Of a stretch of DNA of 64,000 bases, positions 22,569 to 30,467 are shown piece after piece (the first letter of the stretch is position 1; each line of letters starts with the position of its first letter). The stretch is from the NCBI RefSeq assembly GCF_002953255.1, contig NZ_CP026498.1, positions 6,894,211 to 6,958,210 of the forward strand, written 5' to 3'. A program made the position numbers and the translations under genes. The stretch is from Streptomyces sp. CB01881. GTDB taxonomy: Bacteria; Actinomycetota; Actinomycetes; Streptomycetales; Streptomycetaceae. The notes under the pieces are model-generated. The model saw only the letters and a list, made by a program, of their open reading frames with translations. It ran no database searches and had not been told where the DNA came from.

Positions 22569-23126
22569 GTGACGCTGACGAACGAACCCCGCTCCGGCGA
22601 GCCGTGGCTGGTCCGCACCGACCGGCTGGAGCTGCGCGCGGTCTGCGCCGACGACCTCGCCGAGCTGTTCCGGATCAACACCGACCCCCGGACGTGGAGC
22701 CACGTCCCCGAGGGGCGGCACCGGGACGAGGAGACCACCCGGGCCTGGATCGGACGGGCCGTCAAGTCCTGGGAGTCGTCCGGCCTGGGCTACTGGACGG
22801 CCCGGCTCCCGGCCGACGGCGCGGTGGTCGGCGTCGGTGGCGTCGCGTTCCAGCCCGCCTCCGGCTTCTGGAACCTCTACTACCGGCTGGACCCGGCGCA
22901 CTGGGGCCGCGGCTACGCCACCGAGCTGTCCCGGGCCGCCGCCGACGCCGCCCGCCGGCACTCGCCCGAGGTGCCGGTGGCGGCCTGGATCCACACCCAC
23001 AACGCCGGCTCCCGCGGGGTTGTGGCCCGGCTCGGTCTGGCCGACCGGGGTCTGCGCCGCGACCCGACGCTCGGCGAGCTGCTGCACCTGTACACGGACC
23101 GGCAGGTGCCGCCGGCCGTGTCGTAG
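22569..23126 (+). CDS. GNAT family N-acetyltransferase
   Basis: A 185-residue RimJ/RimL-type acetyltransferase. It starts with LVRTDRLELRAVCADDLAEL, as typical for the subfamily. The acetyl-CoA pyrophosphate loop is in DPAHWGRGYATELSRAA (the WGRGYATE form of Q/RxxGxG/A). The end contains VAAWIHTHNAGSRGVVARLG, the usual N-x-x-S segment. It acetylates an amino group of a protein N-terminus or small molecule; the substrate cannot be predicted. The GTG at 22569 lacks a ribosome binding site and follows a TACGAT box by 6 nt, so the mRNA is probably leaderless. Confidence 0.9.
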   Translation: MTLTNEPRSGEPWLVRTDRLELRAVCADDLAELFRINTDPRTWSHVPEGRHRDEETTRAWIGRAVKSWESSGLGYWTARLPADGAVVGVGGVAFQPASGFWNLYYRLDPAHWGRGYATELSRAAADAARRHSPEVPVAAWIHTHNAGSRGVVARLGLADRGLRRDPTLGELLHLYTDRQVPPAVS

Positions 23127-23138
23127 CGCCGGCTCGTA

Positions 23139-23159
23139 GACTCGAACTCTTTTCGAGTC
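23139..23159. promoter_or_regulatory. Inverted repeat before the flavin reductase gene
   Basis: GACTCGAA-CTCTT-TTCGAGTC, perfect 8-bp arms, 21 nt before the next start. Either an operator or a terminator of the GNAT gene. Confidence 0.45.
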
Positions 23160-23179
23160 GTCACAGCCACGGGGGTCCC

Positions 23180-23755
23180 ATGTCCGAGCAGCACGCCGGT
23201 ACCGAAGCGCCGCGCAGCTTCCTCTTCCTGAACGCCAGCTCGCGGCCGGGCGGTAACTCCGAACAGCTCGCCAGGTTCGCCGCCGGGGCGAGCCTGCCGG
23301 CCGGTGCCGAGCAGCGCTGGCTGCGGCTGAGCGAGCACCCGCTGCCGTTGTTCGAGGACCGCCGTCACGCCGACGACGGCTTCCGCGAGCCGGCCGGGCA
23401 CGAGCGGACCCTGCTGGACGCCACGCTGGCCGCGACCGACCTGGTCTTCGTCGCGCCGCTGTACTGGTACTCACTGCCGACCAGCGCCAAGCTCTACCTC
23501 GACCACTGGTCGGCCTGGTTGCGGGTGCCCGGCGCGGACTTCCGGGCCCGGATGGCCGGCGGCACCGTCTGGGCCGTCACCGCGCTGGCCACCGAGCCCG
23601 ACAAGGCGGACCCGCTGATCGGCACCCTGCGGCTCTGCGCGGACTACATGGGCATGCGCTGGGGCGGTGCGCTGCTCGGCAACGGCACCCGCCCGGGGGA
23701 CGTGCTGAAGGACGAACCGGCCCTGGCCGCGGCCGAGTCGTTCTTCGCCGGCTGA
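23180..23755 (+). CDS. NAD(P)H-dependent FMN reductase-like protein
   Basis: A 191-residue flavodoxin-fold protein. After a short polar N-terminus, RSFLFLNASSRPGGNSEQLA forms the FMN phosphate-binding loop. VFVAPLYWYSLPTSAKLYLD is the conserved isoalloxazine-contacting P-x-Y-W-x-S-x-P segment, and WAVTALATEP the third strand. Members reduce quinones, azo or nitro compounds or chromate with NAD(P)H. ATG at 23180; the upstream GGGGG could serve as a weak ribosome binding site. Downstream the next gene starts after 260 nt. Confidence 0.88.
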   Translation: MSEQHAGTEAPRSFLFLNASSRPGGNSEQLARFAAGASLPAGAEQRWLRLSEHPLPLFEDRRHADDGFREPAGHERTLLDATLAATDLVFVAPLYWYSLPTSAKLYLDHWSAWLRVPGADFRARMAGGTVWAVTALATEPDKADPLIGTLRLCADYMGMRWGGALLGNGTRPGDVLKDEPALAAAESFFAG

Positions 23756-24015
23756 CCCGTACCGGGGGAGGCCCCTCCGGGCGTGTACCGGTCACGCTGT
23801 GGTCACCCGGCAGTCGGGTGCAAAAGCCGCACAGGGCGACGGAGTTGGGCCAATCGGACAGGGCGTCGGCGGGGGCGTGTACGAAGCGTGGTACCCGCCT
23901 TCCGGGAGCGCGGGGTCCTTCGGTAGTCTCCGTCGGACTTTCAGCTTCGCGGGGGGACTGCTGTTCGGACAGCACCGCCCTGCCGCGCCCCCGGGCCGCG
24001 CCCGGAGACACTCTC

Positions 24016-25248
24016 GTGAGGTCTTCCTTGCCCATGTCCATTCGTCGCAGTCTTGCCCTCGCCGGCGCCGCCGCGCTCGCGTCCTCGATGGTGCTCGCCG
24101 GTGCCCAGGGCGCCGCCGCCGTCGGAACCACCGGCTCCCCGTCCGCCACGGCCGCGCCGCAGGCCGACAAGGCCGGTCACCAGAGCCTCGACCTGTCCGT
24201 GCACGGGGTGCCGGACACCTTCATCGCGGGTGGCGACGCCCGCGAGTTCACCTTCAAGATCGACAACTCCACCAAGCACGACTTCGTGCTCATCCCGCTG
24301 CTCAAGTTCAAGAACCGCGAGGGCAGCCTGAAGGCGGGCGACCTCAAGGTCGAGTACCAGCTGCCCGGCGGCCAGTGGCTGCCCGGCTCGGTCGCGCCCG
24401 GCGGCGGGGAGAGCGACGACAACGCGGTGCTCACCGTCCTCGGTGGCGTGGGCCAGGACGGCAACGTCGTCGACGACGCCCTCCAGGTCGTCAACCAGGG
24501 CAAGGCCCTCGTCATCAAGGTCCGGGCCTCCTTCACCAAGGACGCCCCGCTGGGCAAGGCCGGCGTGGTGCCGGTCGTGTTCTCCGCCCCGCTGGACGAC
24601 AAGACCCACGAGCCGTCCGGCGAGGCCCGCTTCAGCTGCGACGGCATCCGCGGCGCGGGCTTCACCATCAAGGCCGGCGGCGGCAAGCCGAGCCCGACCG
24701 GCAAGCCCACCACGGAGAAGCCGACCGGCAAGCCGAGCCCGACGGCCACCCACTCGCCGTCCGCGTCCGCCTCGGCGTCGGCGACGACCAGCGCGTCCGC
24801 CTCGCCGTCCGCCTCGGCCACGAGCAGCGCGACCGCCTCGCCGTCCGCGACGACCAGCGCGTCCGCCTCGCCGTCCGCCTCGGCCACGAGCAGCGCGACC
24901 GCCTCGCCGTCCGCGACGACGACCGCGTCCGCCTCGCCGTCCGCCTCGGCCACCACCGCGCCGAGCGGGTCCGCCACCGGCTCCGCCCCGGCCCCGGCCG
25001 CGAGCAGCAGCGACGTGCAGCAGCCGATCGACTTCCCGGTGACGGTCCCGACCGTCACCGCGCCGAAGCTCACCCCGGCCGCCGTCACCAAGGCCAAGGC
25101 CGCCGCCGACAACGCGGACAAGGCGCTGGCCCAGACCGGTGGCGGTGACGACACCACCGCCATCGCGATCGCCGGCGGCGCCGTCCTCGCGGCCGGTGCC
25201 GGCACCCTCCTGGTGCTGCGCCGCCGCAAGACCGCCCAGCAGGGCTGA
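24016..25248 (+). CDS. Secreted, sortase-anchored (LAxTG) surface protein with S/A/T-rich stalk
   Basis: A ~410-residue cell-wall protein. The N-terminus has a signal peptide (MSIRRSLALAGAAALASSMV, then LAGAQGAAA). Residues ~50-220 form a globular beta-rich domain (SLDLSVHGVPDTFIAGGDAR, then FTFKIDNSTKHDFVLIPLLK). A 90-residue stalk of repeated S-A-S-A-S-P and T-T-S-A-S-A units follows, then LAQTG (a sortase E-type LAxTG signal), a hydrophobic helix and an RRRK tail. So it is covalently attached to peptidoglycan with the globular domain exposed. The GTG at 24016 is preferred (GGAGA at 7 nt); ATG at 24034 is the alternative start. The stalk DNA contains 60-bp-scale internal duplications. Confidence 0.85.
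   Translation: MRSSLPMSIRRSLALAGAAALASSMVLAGAQGAAAVGTTGSPSATAAPQADKAGHQSLDLSVHGVPDTFIAGGDAREFTFKIDNSTKHDFVLIPLLKFKNREGSLKAGDLKVEYQLPGGQWLPGSVAPGGGESDDNAVLTVLGGVGQDGNVVDDALQVVNQGKALVIKVRASFTKDAPLGKAGVVPVVFSAPLDDKTHEPSGEARFSCDGIRGAGFTIKAGGGKPSPTGKPTTEKPTGKPSPTATHSPSASASASATTSASASPSASATSSATASPSATTSASASPSASATSSATASPSATTTASASPSASATTAPSGSATGSAPAPAASSSDVQQPIDFPVTVPTVTAPKLTPAAVTKAKAAADNADKALAQTGGGDDTTAIAIAGGAVLAAGAGTLLVLRRRKTAQQG
24770..24960 (+). repeat. Repeats encoding the S/A/T-rich stalk
   Basis: Internal repeats of the coding sequence built from TCCGCCTCGCCGTCCGCCTC and GCGACGACCAGCGCG blocks, with a ~60-bp higher-order duplication (24786-24845 against 24846-24905). A typical site for length variation. 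Confidence 0.7.
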
Positions 25249-25265
25249 GCGCGGACGAACCGCTG

Positions 25266-25310
25266 AAGCGCCCCTCGGGTGTCCGCCCGCCGGACACCCG
25301 AGGGGCGCTT
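25266..25310 (+). terminator. Strong terminator after the surface-protein gene
   Basis: Perfect 20-bp stem (25266-25285 with 25291-25310) and a 5-nt loop. Confidence 0.9.
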
Positions 25311-25377
25311 GCACTTCCACGGGGTCCCATAGGATGACCGGCCGGAGGGGGGCGGAACAGCGCGGAGAGGTACAGGG

Positions 25378-26604
25378 GTGCGGGGAGCACGTTCGGCACG
25401 GGTCAGGACCGACTACGAGGCCGCCACAGGGCGGATCGCAGGACTGCCGTTGCGCAGGCACCACGTCCTGCTGGTCGCCTGGACGGTGCTCTGGTTCCTG
25501 CTGGTCGAGCCCAGCGGCGGCTTCTCCTGGCACTACCTGCGCCAGGGTGAGGAGCTGCTCTTCAGCGGCCAGCCCGACGGCGGGCTCTCGCTCTACGCGC
25601 ACCACCCCGAGCTGCAGATCGGCCCGGTCAGCCTGGCCGTGGCGAGGCTCTTCGACCCGTTCGCCCCGCACACCGGCGCGGTGCTGGCCGAGGCGGCGAT
25701 GTCCGGGCTGGGCCTGGTGATGCTGGTCCTGGTCGGCCGTACCGCCGCCTGGTACTACCTCGGCACCGGCACCAACCACCGCCGGCTCCAGCAGCGGCTG
25801 CTGGTCGCCGGGCTGGCGTTCATCCCGATGTGGGTCGAGGTCTCGGTCCGCTTCGCGCACCTCGACGACGTGCTGGCGCTCTTCTTCACCACCCTCGCCG
25901 CGCACGCGCTGAGCCGTGGCAAGCAGATCCAGGTCGCCGTGTACCTGGCGCTGGCGGTGGACTCCAAGCCGTGGGCGCTGGCCTTCGCCCCGCTGATCCT
26001 CGCCCTGCCCCGGCCGGCCTGGCTGCGGACCGCGCTCTGGTTCGCCGGGCTGGTGGCCGTCGCGTGGCTGCCGTTCTACCTGGGCAACCTGGACACGGTG
26101 GCCGCCGCCAAGTTCACCATCCCCAACCAGCCGGCCTCCGCGTTGCGCTGGTTCGGGGTCACCGACCCGGCCACCCCGTGGTGGGACCGGCCCACCCAGT
26201 TCGCGCTGGGGCTGGCGCTGGGCAGCATCGCCGTCTGGCGCGGCCGCTGGCCGGCCGTCGTCCTGCTGGGGGCCGACGCCCGGATCCTGCTGGACCCCAG
26301 CGTCTACACCTACTACACCGCCTCGATCCTGCTCGGCACCCTGCTCTGGGACGCGGTCGGGCAGAAGCGGCTGGTCCCGTGGTGGAGCTGGATCGCGCTG
26401 GCCGCGCTGTACGGGGGCACGCTGCTGATCCCGTCGGACTCGGCACGCGGCCTCGTCCGGCTCGCCTTCGTGGTGGTCTCGGCCGGGTACGTGCTGCTCT
26501 GGCCCACCCGGCGGACCCGCCGTCCGCGCCGCGGGGGCCACGACCGGGCCGACGGCGGGGTGACCGGCCGGCGCGAGCGGGCGCTGGCGGGGACGGCCTC
26601 GTAG
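25378..26604 (+). CDS. Multi-spanning membrane protein, GT-C mannosyltransferase-like
   Basis: A 408-residue integral membrane protein with about nine hydrophobic segments. Examples are HHVLLVAWTVLWFLLVEP, MSGLGLVMLVLVGRTAAW and LLVAGLAFIPMWVEVSV. A cytoplasmic-loop motif RFAHLDDVLALFF between helices, with two acidic residues, resembles the catalytic acidic site of polyprenyl-phosphate-dependent GT-C glycosyltransferases (DUF2029/GT87-like). KPWALAFAPLIL matches the lipid-facing helices of that group. The GTG at 25378 is preceded by GAGAGG. It would transfer a sugar from a lipid carrier to a cell-surface acceptor, but family membership is only suggested. It follows a strong terminator and stands alone. 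Confidence 0.65.
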   Translation: MRGARSARVRTDYEAATGRIAGLPLRRHHVLLVAWTVLWFLLVEPSGGFSWHYLRQGEELLFSGQPDGGLSLYAHHPELQIGPVSLAVARLFDPFAPHTGAVLAEAAMSGLGLVMLVLVGRTAAWYYLGTGTNHRRLQQRLLVAGLAFIPMWVEVSVRFAHLDDVLALFFTTLAAHALSRGKQIQVAVYLALAVDSKPWALAFAPLILALPRPAWLRTALWFAGLVAVAWLPFYLGNLDTVAAAKFTIPNQPASALRWFGVTDPATPWWDRPTQFALGLALGSIAVWRGRWPAVVLLGADARILLDPSVYTYYTASILLGTLLWDAVGQKRLVPWWSWIALAALYGGTLLIPSDSARGLVRLAFVVVSAGYVLLWPTRRTRRPRRGGHDRADGGVTGRRERALAGTAS

Positions 26605-26661
26605 CGGGGGGCTTCAGCCCGCGACGGCGCCGGCCGCGCAGGGTCGGCACCCGAGCCGGCG

Positions 26662-27408
26662 TCAGCCCGCGACGAGGTCGCGCGCGTCGTCCGGCACCTG
26701 GGTGGTCCGCGCCGCCCGGGAGCGGCCGAACAGCGCCGCCGCCAGTGCCACGCCGACCGCCGCCCCGGCCAGCTGGGCCAGTACGAAGCCCGGCACGGAG
26801 CCGGGCGCTATCCCGGTGTAACTGTCGGTCAGGGCCCGCCCGAGGGTGACCGCCGGGTTGGCGAACCCGCCCGAGGAGGTGGCCCAGCAGGCCGCCCCGA
26901 CCCAGAGGCCGACCGACGCCGGCACCAGCCGCCCGCGCCCGCTGCCGGCCAGCCCGGCCACCACCAGCATCAGCGTCCCGGTGGCGACCACCTCGCCGAG
27001 CCAGAGTGCGGTGCCGTCCCGGCCGTGCCCGGACGGCTCGGCGAACGGCCGCCCGAACATCACGTTGGCCAGGCCCGCCCCGGCCACCGCGCCGGCCGTC
27101 TGCGCGGCCGCGTACGCACCCAGCTCGCGCAGCGTCGGCACCGGACCGCTGCCGTCGCGTCGGCCGGCCCACCATGCGCCCGCCGTCACCAGCGGGTTGA
27201 AGTGCCCGCCGGAGAGCGGGCCGAGCAGTTCGATCAGTACCGTCAGGGCGAACGCCGAGGCGCCGACGTTGGCCAGGAACCGGACGGCGCCGTCGGAGCT
27301 GAGCGCGGCGGCCTGGATGCCCGAGCCGACCACCACGGCGGCCAGCGCCGTCGTGCCGACCGCCTCCGCGGCCAGCCGTCGTACCAGGGGCGGAGAGGTG
27401 GTGGTCAT
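26662..27408 (-). CDS. Aquaporin/MIP family channel
   Basis: A 248-residue channel with six membrane segments and the two half-helix signatures. The first is GHFNPLVTAGAWW, an N-P-L variant of NPA; the second is FANPAVTLGRALTD, a canonical NPA with the selectivity-filter Arg. The first variant and small neighbouring residues suggest a solute other than pure water, perhaps glycerol or a metalloid acid. The start is uncertain: ATG 27408, or 27417/27444 upstream in frame. Divergent from the TipA-like regulator gene across a 210-bp promoter region. Confidence 0.88.
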   Translation of the reverse strand: MTTTSPPLVRRLAAEAVGTTALAAVVVGSGIQAAALSSDGAVRFLANVGASAFALTVLIELLGPLSGGHFNPLVTAGAWWAGRRDGSGPVPTLRELGAYAAAQTAGAVAGAGLANVMFGRPFAEPSGHGRDGTALWLGEVVATGTLMLVVAGLAGSGRGRLVPASVGLWVGAACWATSSGGFANPAVTLGRALTDSYTGIAPGSVPGFVLAQLAGAAVGVALAAALFGRSRAARTTQVPDDARDLVAG

Positions 27409-27565
27409 GGCGCCCATGCTGCTGGCTGCCGTCCGGCCCGGCAATAGGCGGCTTCGTCCAACCCGTGGCCCGGGCAGGGCCGTCCGCTAGGAGGGTCGCA
27501 CGGTGCCGACGGCTCCCGGTGTGCGCGGGGCCGATGGGACCGGGTCTGCCGATACTGGGCTTGAC

Positions 27566-27582
27566 CCTCACGTAACGGGAGG
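27566..27582 (+). promoter_or_regulatory. TipA-type MerR operator
   Basis: CCTCACGTAACGGGAGG, palindromic around A27574 with one mismatched pair; TTGACC lies at 27561-27566. The design resembles the thiostrepton-inducible tipA promoter of Streptomyces, where the MerR-type activator binds such a repeat in a long spacer. Confidence 0.65.
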
Positions 27583-27619
27583 AGGGAGGCTCGTGGTCAG
27601 CAGGAAGGGAGCACCGCGG

Positions 27620-28396
27620 ATGACCGGAGGACACTCGGTCGGTGAAGTGGCGAAGATCGCCGGAGTCACCGTCCGGACCCTGCACCACTACGACGAGATC
27701 GGACTGCTGTCCCCCCGGGGCCGCACCCCGGCCGGCTACCGCCGGTACCAGGACTCCGACCTCGACCGGTTGCAGCGCATCCTGTTCTACCGCGAACTCG
27801 GGTTCCCCCTGGAAGAGATCGCGGCCATCCTGGACGACCACTCGGTCAGCCCGAGCGAGCACCTGCGGCGTCAGCACCGGTTGCTGACCGACCGCATCGC
27901 CCACCTCCAGGAACTGGCCGCGGCCGTCGAACACGCCATGGAGGCACAGAAGATGGGTATCCAGCTGACCCCGGAGGAGAAGTTCGAGGTCTTCGGCCGG
28001 TCCTACCAGGAGGAGTGGGAGGCCGAGGCCGAGCAGCGCTGGGGCGACACCGAGGCCTGGGCACAGTCCCAGCAGCGCACCGGCGGCTACGGCAAGGCCG
28101 ACTGGGAGCGGATCAAGGCCGAGGCGGACGCACTCAACGCCCGCCTGGTGGAGGCCTTCACCGCCGGCGAACCCGCCGACGGCGGCCCGGCCATGGACCT
28201 CGCCGAGGTTCACCGCCTGCACATCTGCGAGAACTTCTACGACTGCACCTTCGAGATCCACCGCGGCATCGCCGGGATGTACGTCGCCGACCCGCGGTTC
28301 ACCGCCACCTACGAGCAGCTCGCCCCGGGCCTCGCCCAGTGGCTGCACGACGCGATGCTCGCCAACGCGGCCTTCCGCACCGGCGAGCCGGCCTAG
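27620..28396 (+). CDS. tipA: TipA-like MerR family regulator with TipAS antibiotic-recognition domain
   Basis: A 258-residue protein. The N-terminal MerR domain (SVGEVAKIAGVTVRTLHHYD, then EIGLLSPRGRTPAGYRRY) is followed by a dimerisation helix. From about residue 112 comes a TipAS domain: MGIQLTPEEKFEVFG, then an acidic helix, ICENFYDCTFEIHRGIAGMY, and VADPRFTATYEQ. TipAS domains bind thiopeptide antibiotics covalently through Cys, and the Cys of YDC is retained. A second start at 27953, with GGAGG 8 nt upstream, would give the free domain, as in the dual products TipAL/TipAS. A TipA-type operator precedes the gene. Thiopeptide response is inferred from family. Confidence 0.9.
   Translation: MTGGHSVGEVAKIAGVTVRTLHHYDEIGLLSPRGRTPAGYRRYQDSDLDRLQRILFYRELGFPLEEIAAILDDHSVSPSEHLRRQHRLLTDRIAHLQELAAAVEHAMEAQKMGIQLTPEEKFEVFGRSYQEEWEAEAEQRWGDTEAWAQSQQRTGGYGKADWERIKAEADALNARLVEAFTAGEPADGGPAMDLAEVHRLHICENFYDCTFEIHRGIAGMYVADPRFTATYEQLAPGLAQWLHDAMLANAAFRTGEPA
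27953..28396 (+). other. Possible internal translation product (TipAS-type domain)
   Basis: The ATG at 27953 is in frame with the TipA-like gene, has GGAGG at 27940-27944 (8-nt spacing), and starts exactly at the MGIQLTPEEKFEVFG segment where the S. lividans TipAS product begins. Predicted size 147 residues. Expression is unproven. Confidence 0.5.
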
Positions 28397-28438
28397 GGAT
28401 GACCTAGCGCCGGATGCCCTGACGCCCCCGGGCCGGGG

Positions 28439-29548
28439 TCAGGCGGCCCCGCGGCCGAAGCTGCGGCGGTAGGCGGTGGGGGAGGTGCGCATCACGCGGC
28501 CGAAGTGGTGGCGGAAGGTCGCGGCGCTCTCGAAGCCGACGGCGGTGGCGATCTCCTCCACCGAGCCCTCGGGGGATTCGAGCAGCGGCAGGCTGGCCGC
28601 GATGCGCTGGGTGACGACCCAGCGCATCGGGCTGGTGCCGTTGCGGGCGGTGAAGTGGCGCAGGTAGGAGCGGTCGGACATCTGGGCGGCGCGGGCCAGC
28701 AGGGAAACGGTCAACGGTGAGGAGAGGTGGTCCATCGCCCACTGCATGGAGCGGGCGATGCCGTCGTCCTCCTCGACCGGCCGGACGGCCGCCTCGATGA
28801 ACTGGGCCTGGCCGCCGTCCCGGTGCGGGGGCACCACGAAGCGGCGGGCGACGCTGTTGGCCACCTTGGCGCCGTGGTCCCGGCGGACCAGGTGGAGGCA
28901 GAGGTCGATCCCGGCGGCGCTGCCGGCGCTGGTCAGCACGGAGCCGCCGTCCACGTAGAGCACGTCCGGGTTGACGCGCACCGACGGGTGGCGCTGCTGG
29001 AGCAGCTCGGCGTACCGCCAGTGGGTGGTGGCCTCGCGGCCGTCCAGCAGGCCGGCGGCGGCCAGTGCGAAGGCGCCCGAGCAGATCGAGACGATCCGGG
29101 CGCCGCGTTCGTGTGCCGTGCGCAGCGCGGCGACCAGTCCGGGGGAGACGTCGCCGCTGAACGCGTTGGGCACCCCGGGGATCACGACGGTGTCGGCGGC
29201 GGCCAGGTCGTCGAGGCCGTGACGGGCGGTCAGCGAGAAGCCGCCGACGGCGTTCAGCTCCGTGCCCGGCCGGTCGGCGCAGACCTTGAGCCCGTACCAG
29301 GGAGCCGCCAGCAGGCCGCTGAGCTCCGGCCGGGCGAGTCCGAACACCTCGACCACCACGCCGAGTTCGAACGGCGTCATGCCGTCGAAGGCGTACACCG
29401 CGACGTCGTGCACCGGCTCCGGGCGCCGCCCGATCGCGACGGCCACCGGCCCGGTCGGCGGCCGGACCGCCGTCTGCTGTTCGGCCGTCCGCCGGTCCGT
29501 CGTCCGCCGGTCCGTCGTCCGCTGCTCGGACGGCTGCTGATCGGCCAC
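28439..29548 (-). CDS. GlxA-type AraC family regulator (second copy)
   Basis: A 369-residue regulator. It has a ~45-residue polar N-terminal tail with repeated T-D-R-R-T units. A DJ-1/PfpI domain follows (VAVYAFDGMTPFELGVVVEV, then VSICSGAFALAAAGLLDGRE with the elbow Cys). The C-terminal AraC HTH pair covers TVSLLARAAQMSDRSYLRHF and EEIATAVGFESAATFRHHFG. It is unrelated in detail to the copy at 7170-8147 but has the same architecture. The GTG at 29548 has a GGGGG ribosome site 6 nt upstream. Divergent from an ECF sigma operon; a CCGGAA-CTT-TTCCGG palindrome lies between them. Confidence 0.88.
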   Translation of the reverse strand: MADQQPSEQRTTDRRTTDRRTAEQQTAVRPPTGPVAVAIGRRPEPVHDVAVYAFDGMTPFELGVVVEVFGLARPELSGLLAAPWYGLKVCADRPGTELNAVGGFSLTARHGLDDLAAADTVVIPGVPNAFSGDVSPGLVAALRTAHERGARIVSICSGAFALAAAGLLDGREATTHWRYAELLQQRHPSVRVNPDVLYVDGGSVLTSAGSAAGIDLCLHLVRRDHGAKVANSVARRFVVPPHRDGGQAQFIEAAVRPVEEDDGIARSMQWAMDHLSSPLTVSLLARAAQMSDRSYLRHFTARNGTSPMRWVVTQRIAASLPLLESPEGSVEEIATAVGFESAATFRHHFGRVMRTSPTAYRRSFGRGAA

Positions 29549-29606
29549 GGGAGACCCCCTGCTGACGGGTGGCGGGACGGCGGTGAGTGTAGCCGTTCCG
29601 GCCGGT

Positions 29607-29621
29607 CCGGAACTTTTCCGG
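29607..29621. promoter_or_regulatory. Palindrome between GlxA-type gene and ECF sigma gene
   Basis: CCGGAA-CTT-TTCCGG, perfect 6-bp arms, in the divergent promoter region. It includes GGAAC, which resembles an ECF -35 element, though no matching -10 element was found at the usual spacing. Confidence 0.45.
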
Positions 29622-29783
29622 GAACGACTGCAACCCCGGGCCTCGCCGCGCGTCCATCGGTATGGGGGGCGTTCCGGAGCCGGAAGAACGGTACTGGCAG
29701 GATTCCCGCAGATCACGATCATGATCACAGTTCCTGACGGGCCGGTCGCACCGGAAGCCGTCCTGGGGGAAAGCAGAACGTAC

Positions 29784-30467
29784 ATGTCCATGGCCATCGG
29801 GCCGATCGCGGGACCCGGGCGGAGCCGCGGCTTCTCCTTCGCCGGGCTGGTCGCTCTCCTCTTCGGCGCTCAGGAGGCCGCCTCCGCGCCGGCCGACGTG
29901 AGCGCGGACCAGGAGGCGGCACAGCGCCGTTCGGGCTTCCGACTGCTGCGCGGGGGGCGCAAGCGGGCGGCCGAGGAGGAGCGGCCGACCCTGACCGATC
30001 TTTACCACGCGCACCGGCTGGGCCTGGTCCGGATGGCCGTCCTCCTGGTCGACCACCAGGACCTGGCCGAGGACGTCGTCCAGGAGGCCTTCACCCAGCT
30101 CTACCAGCGGCACGGGGAGCAGCTGGAGGACCTGGACAACGCGCTCGGGTACCTGCGGACCTCGGTGGTCAACGGTGCTCGGTCGATGCTGCGGCGCCGG
30201 AAGACGGCCCGCGAGTACGTTCCCCCGCACGAGGCCGATGCGCCGTCGGCCGAAGACCACGCCGTGCTCAACGACGAGCACCGGCGGGTCCTGGTCGCCC
30301 TGCAGGAGCTGACCCCCCGCCAGCGCGAGGTACTCGTGCTGCGCTACTGGTCGGACATGTCGGAGGCGCAGATAGCCGAGACCCTGGGGCTGTCCCGGGG
30401 CGCCGTGAAGTCCACCGCCAGCCGGGCATTGGACGCCTTGGAAAAGCATCTGGAGAAGGTTCGATGA
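29784..30467 (+). CDS. SigE-family ECF sigma factor
   Basis: A 227-residue sigma factor. After a ~65-residue low-complexity N-terminal extension (GRSRGFSFAGLVALLFGA and basic residues), region 2 reads DLYHAHRLGLVRMAVLLVDH and DVVQEAFTQLYQRHG. Region 4 reads LTPRQREVLVLRYWSDMSEA and QIAETLGLSRGAVKSTASRA, as in the actinobacterial SigE-family. ATG at 29784, with a second in-frame ATG at 29790. Its stop overlaps the start of the next gene (ATGA at 30464), so sigma and its membrane partner are translated together. The partner is the obvious candidate for regulating it. Confidence 0.88.
   Translation: MSMAIGPIAGPGRSRGFSFAGLVALLFGAQEAASAPADVSADQEAAQRRSGFRLLRGGRKRAAEEERPTLTDLYHAHRLGLVRMAVLLVDHQDLAEDVVQEAFTQLYQRHGEQLEDLDNALGYLRTSVVNGARSMLRRRKTAREYVPPHEADAPSAEDHAVLNDEHRRVLVALQELTPRQREVLVLRYWSDMSEAQIAETLGLSRGAVKSTASRALDALEKHLEKVR

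Noticed and set aside
23941..26541. An 866-codon minus-strand frame
   Set aside because: Antisense of the surface protein and the membrane glycosyltransferase-like gene; its repeats mirror the S/A/T stalk.
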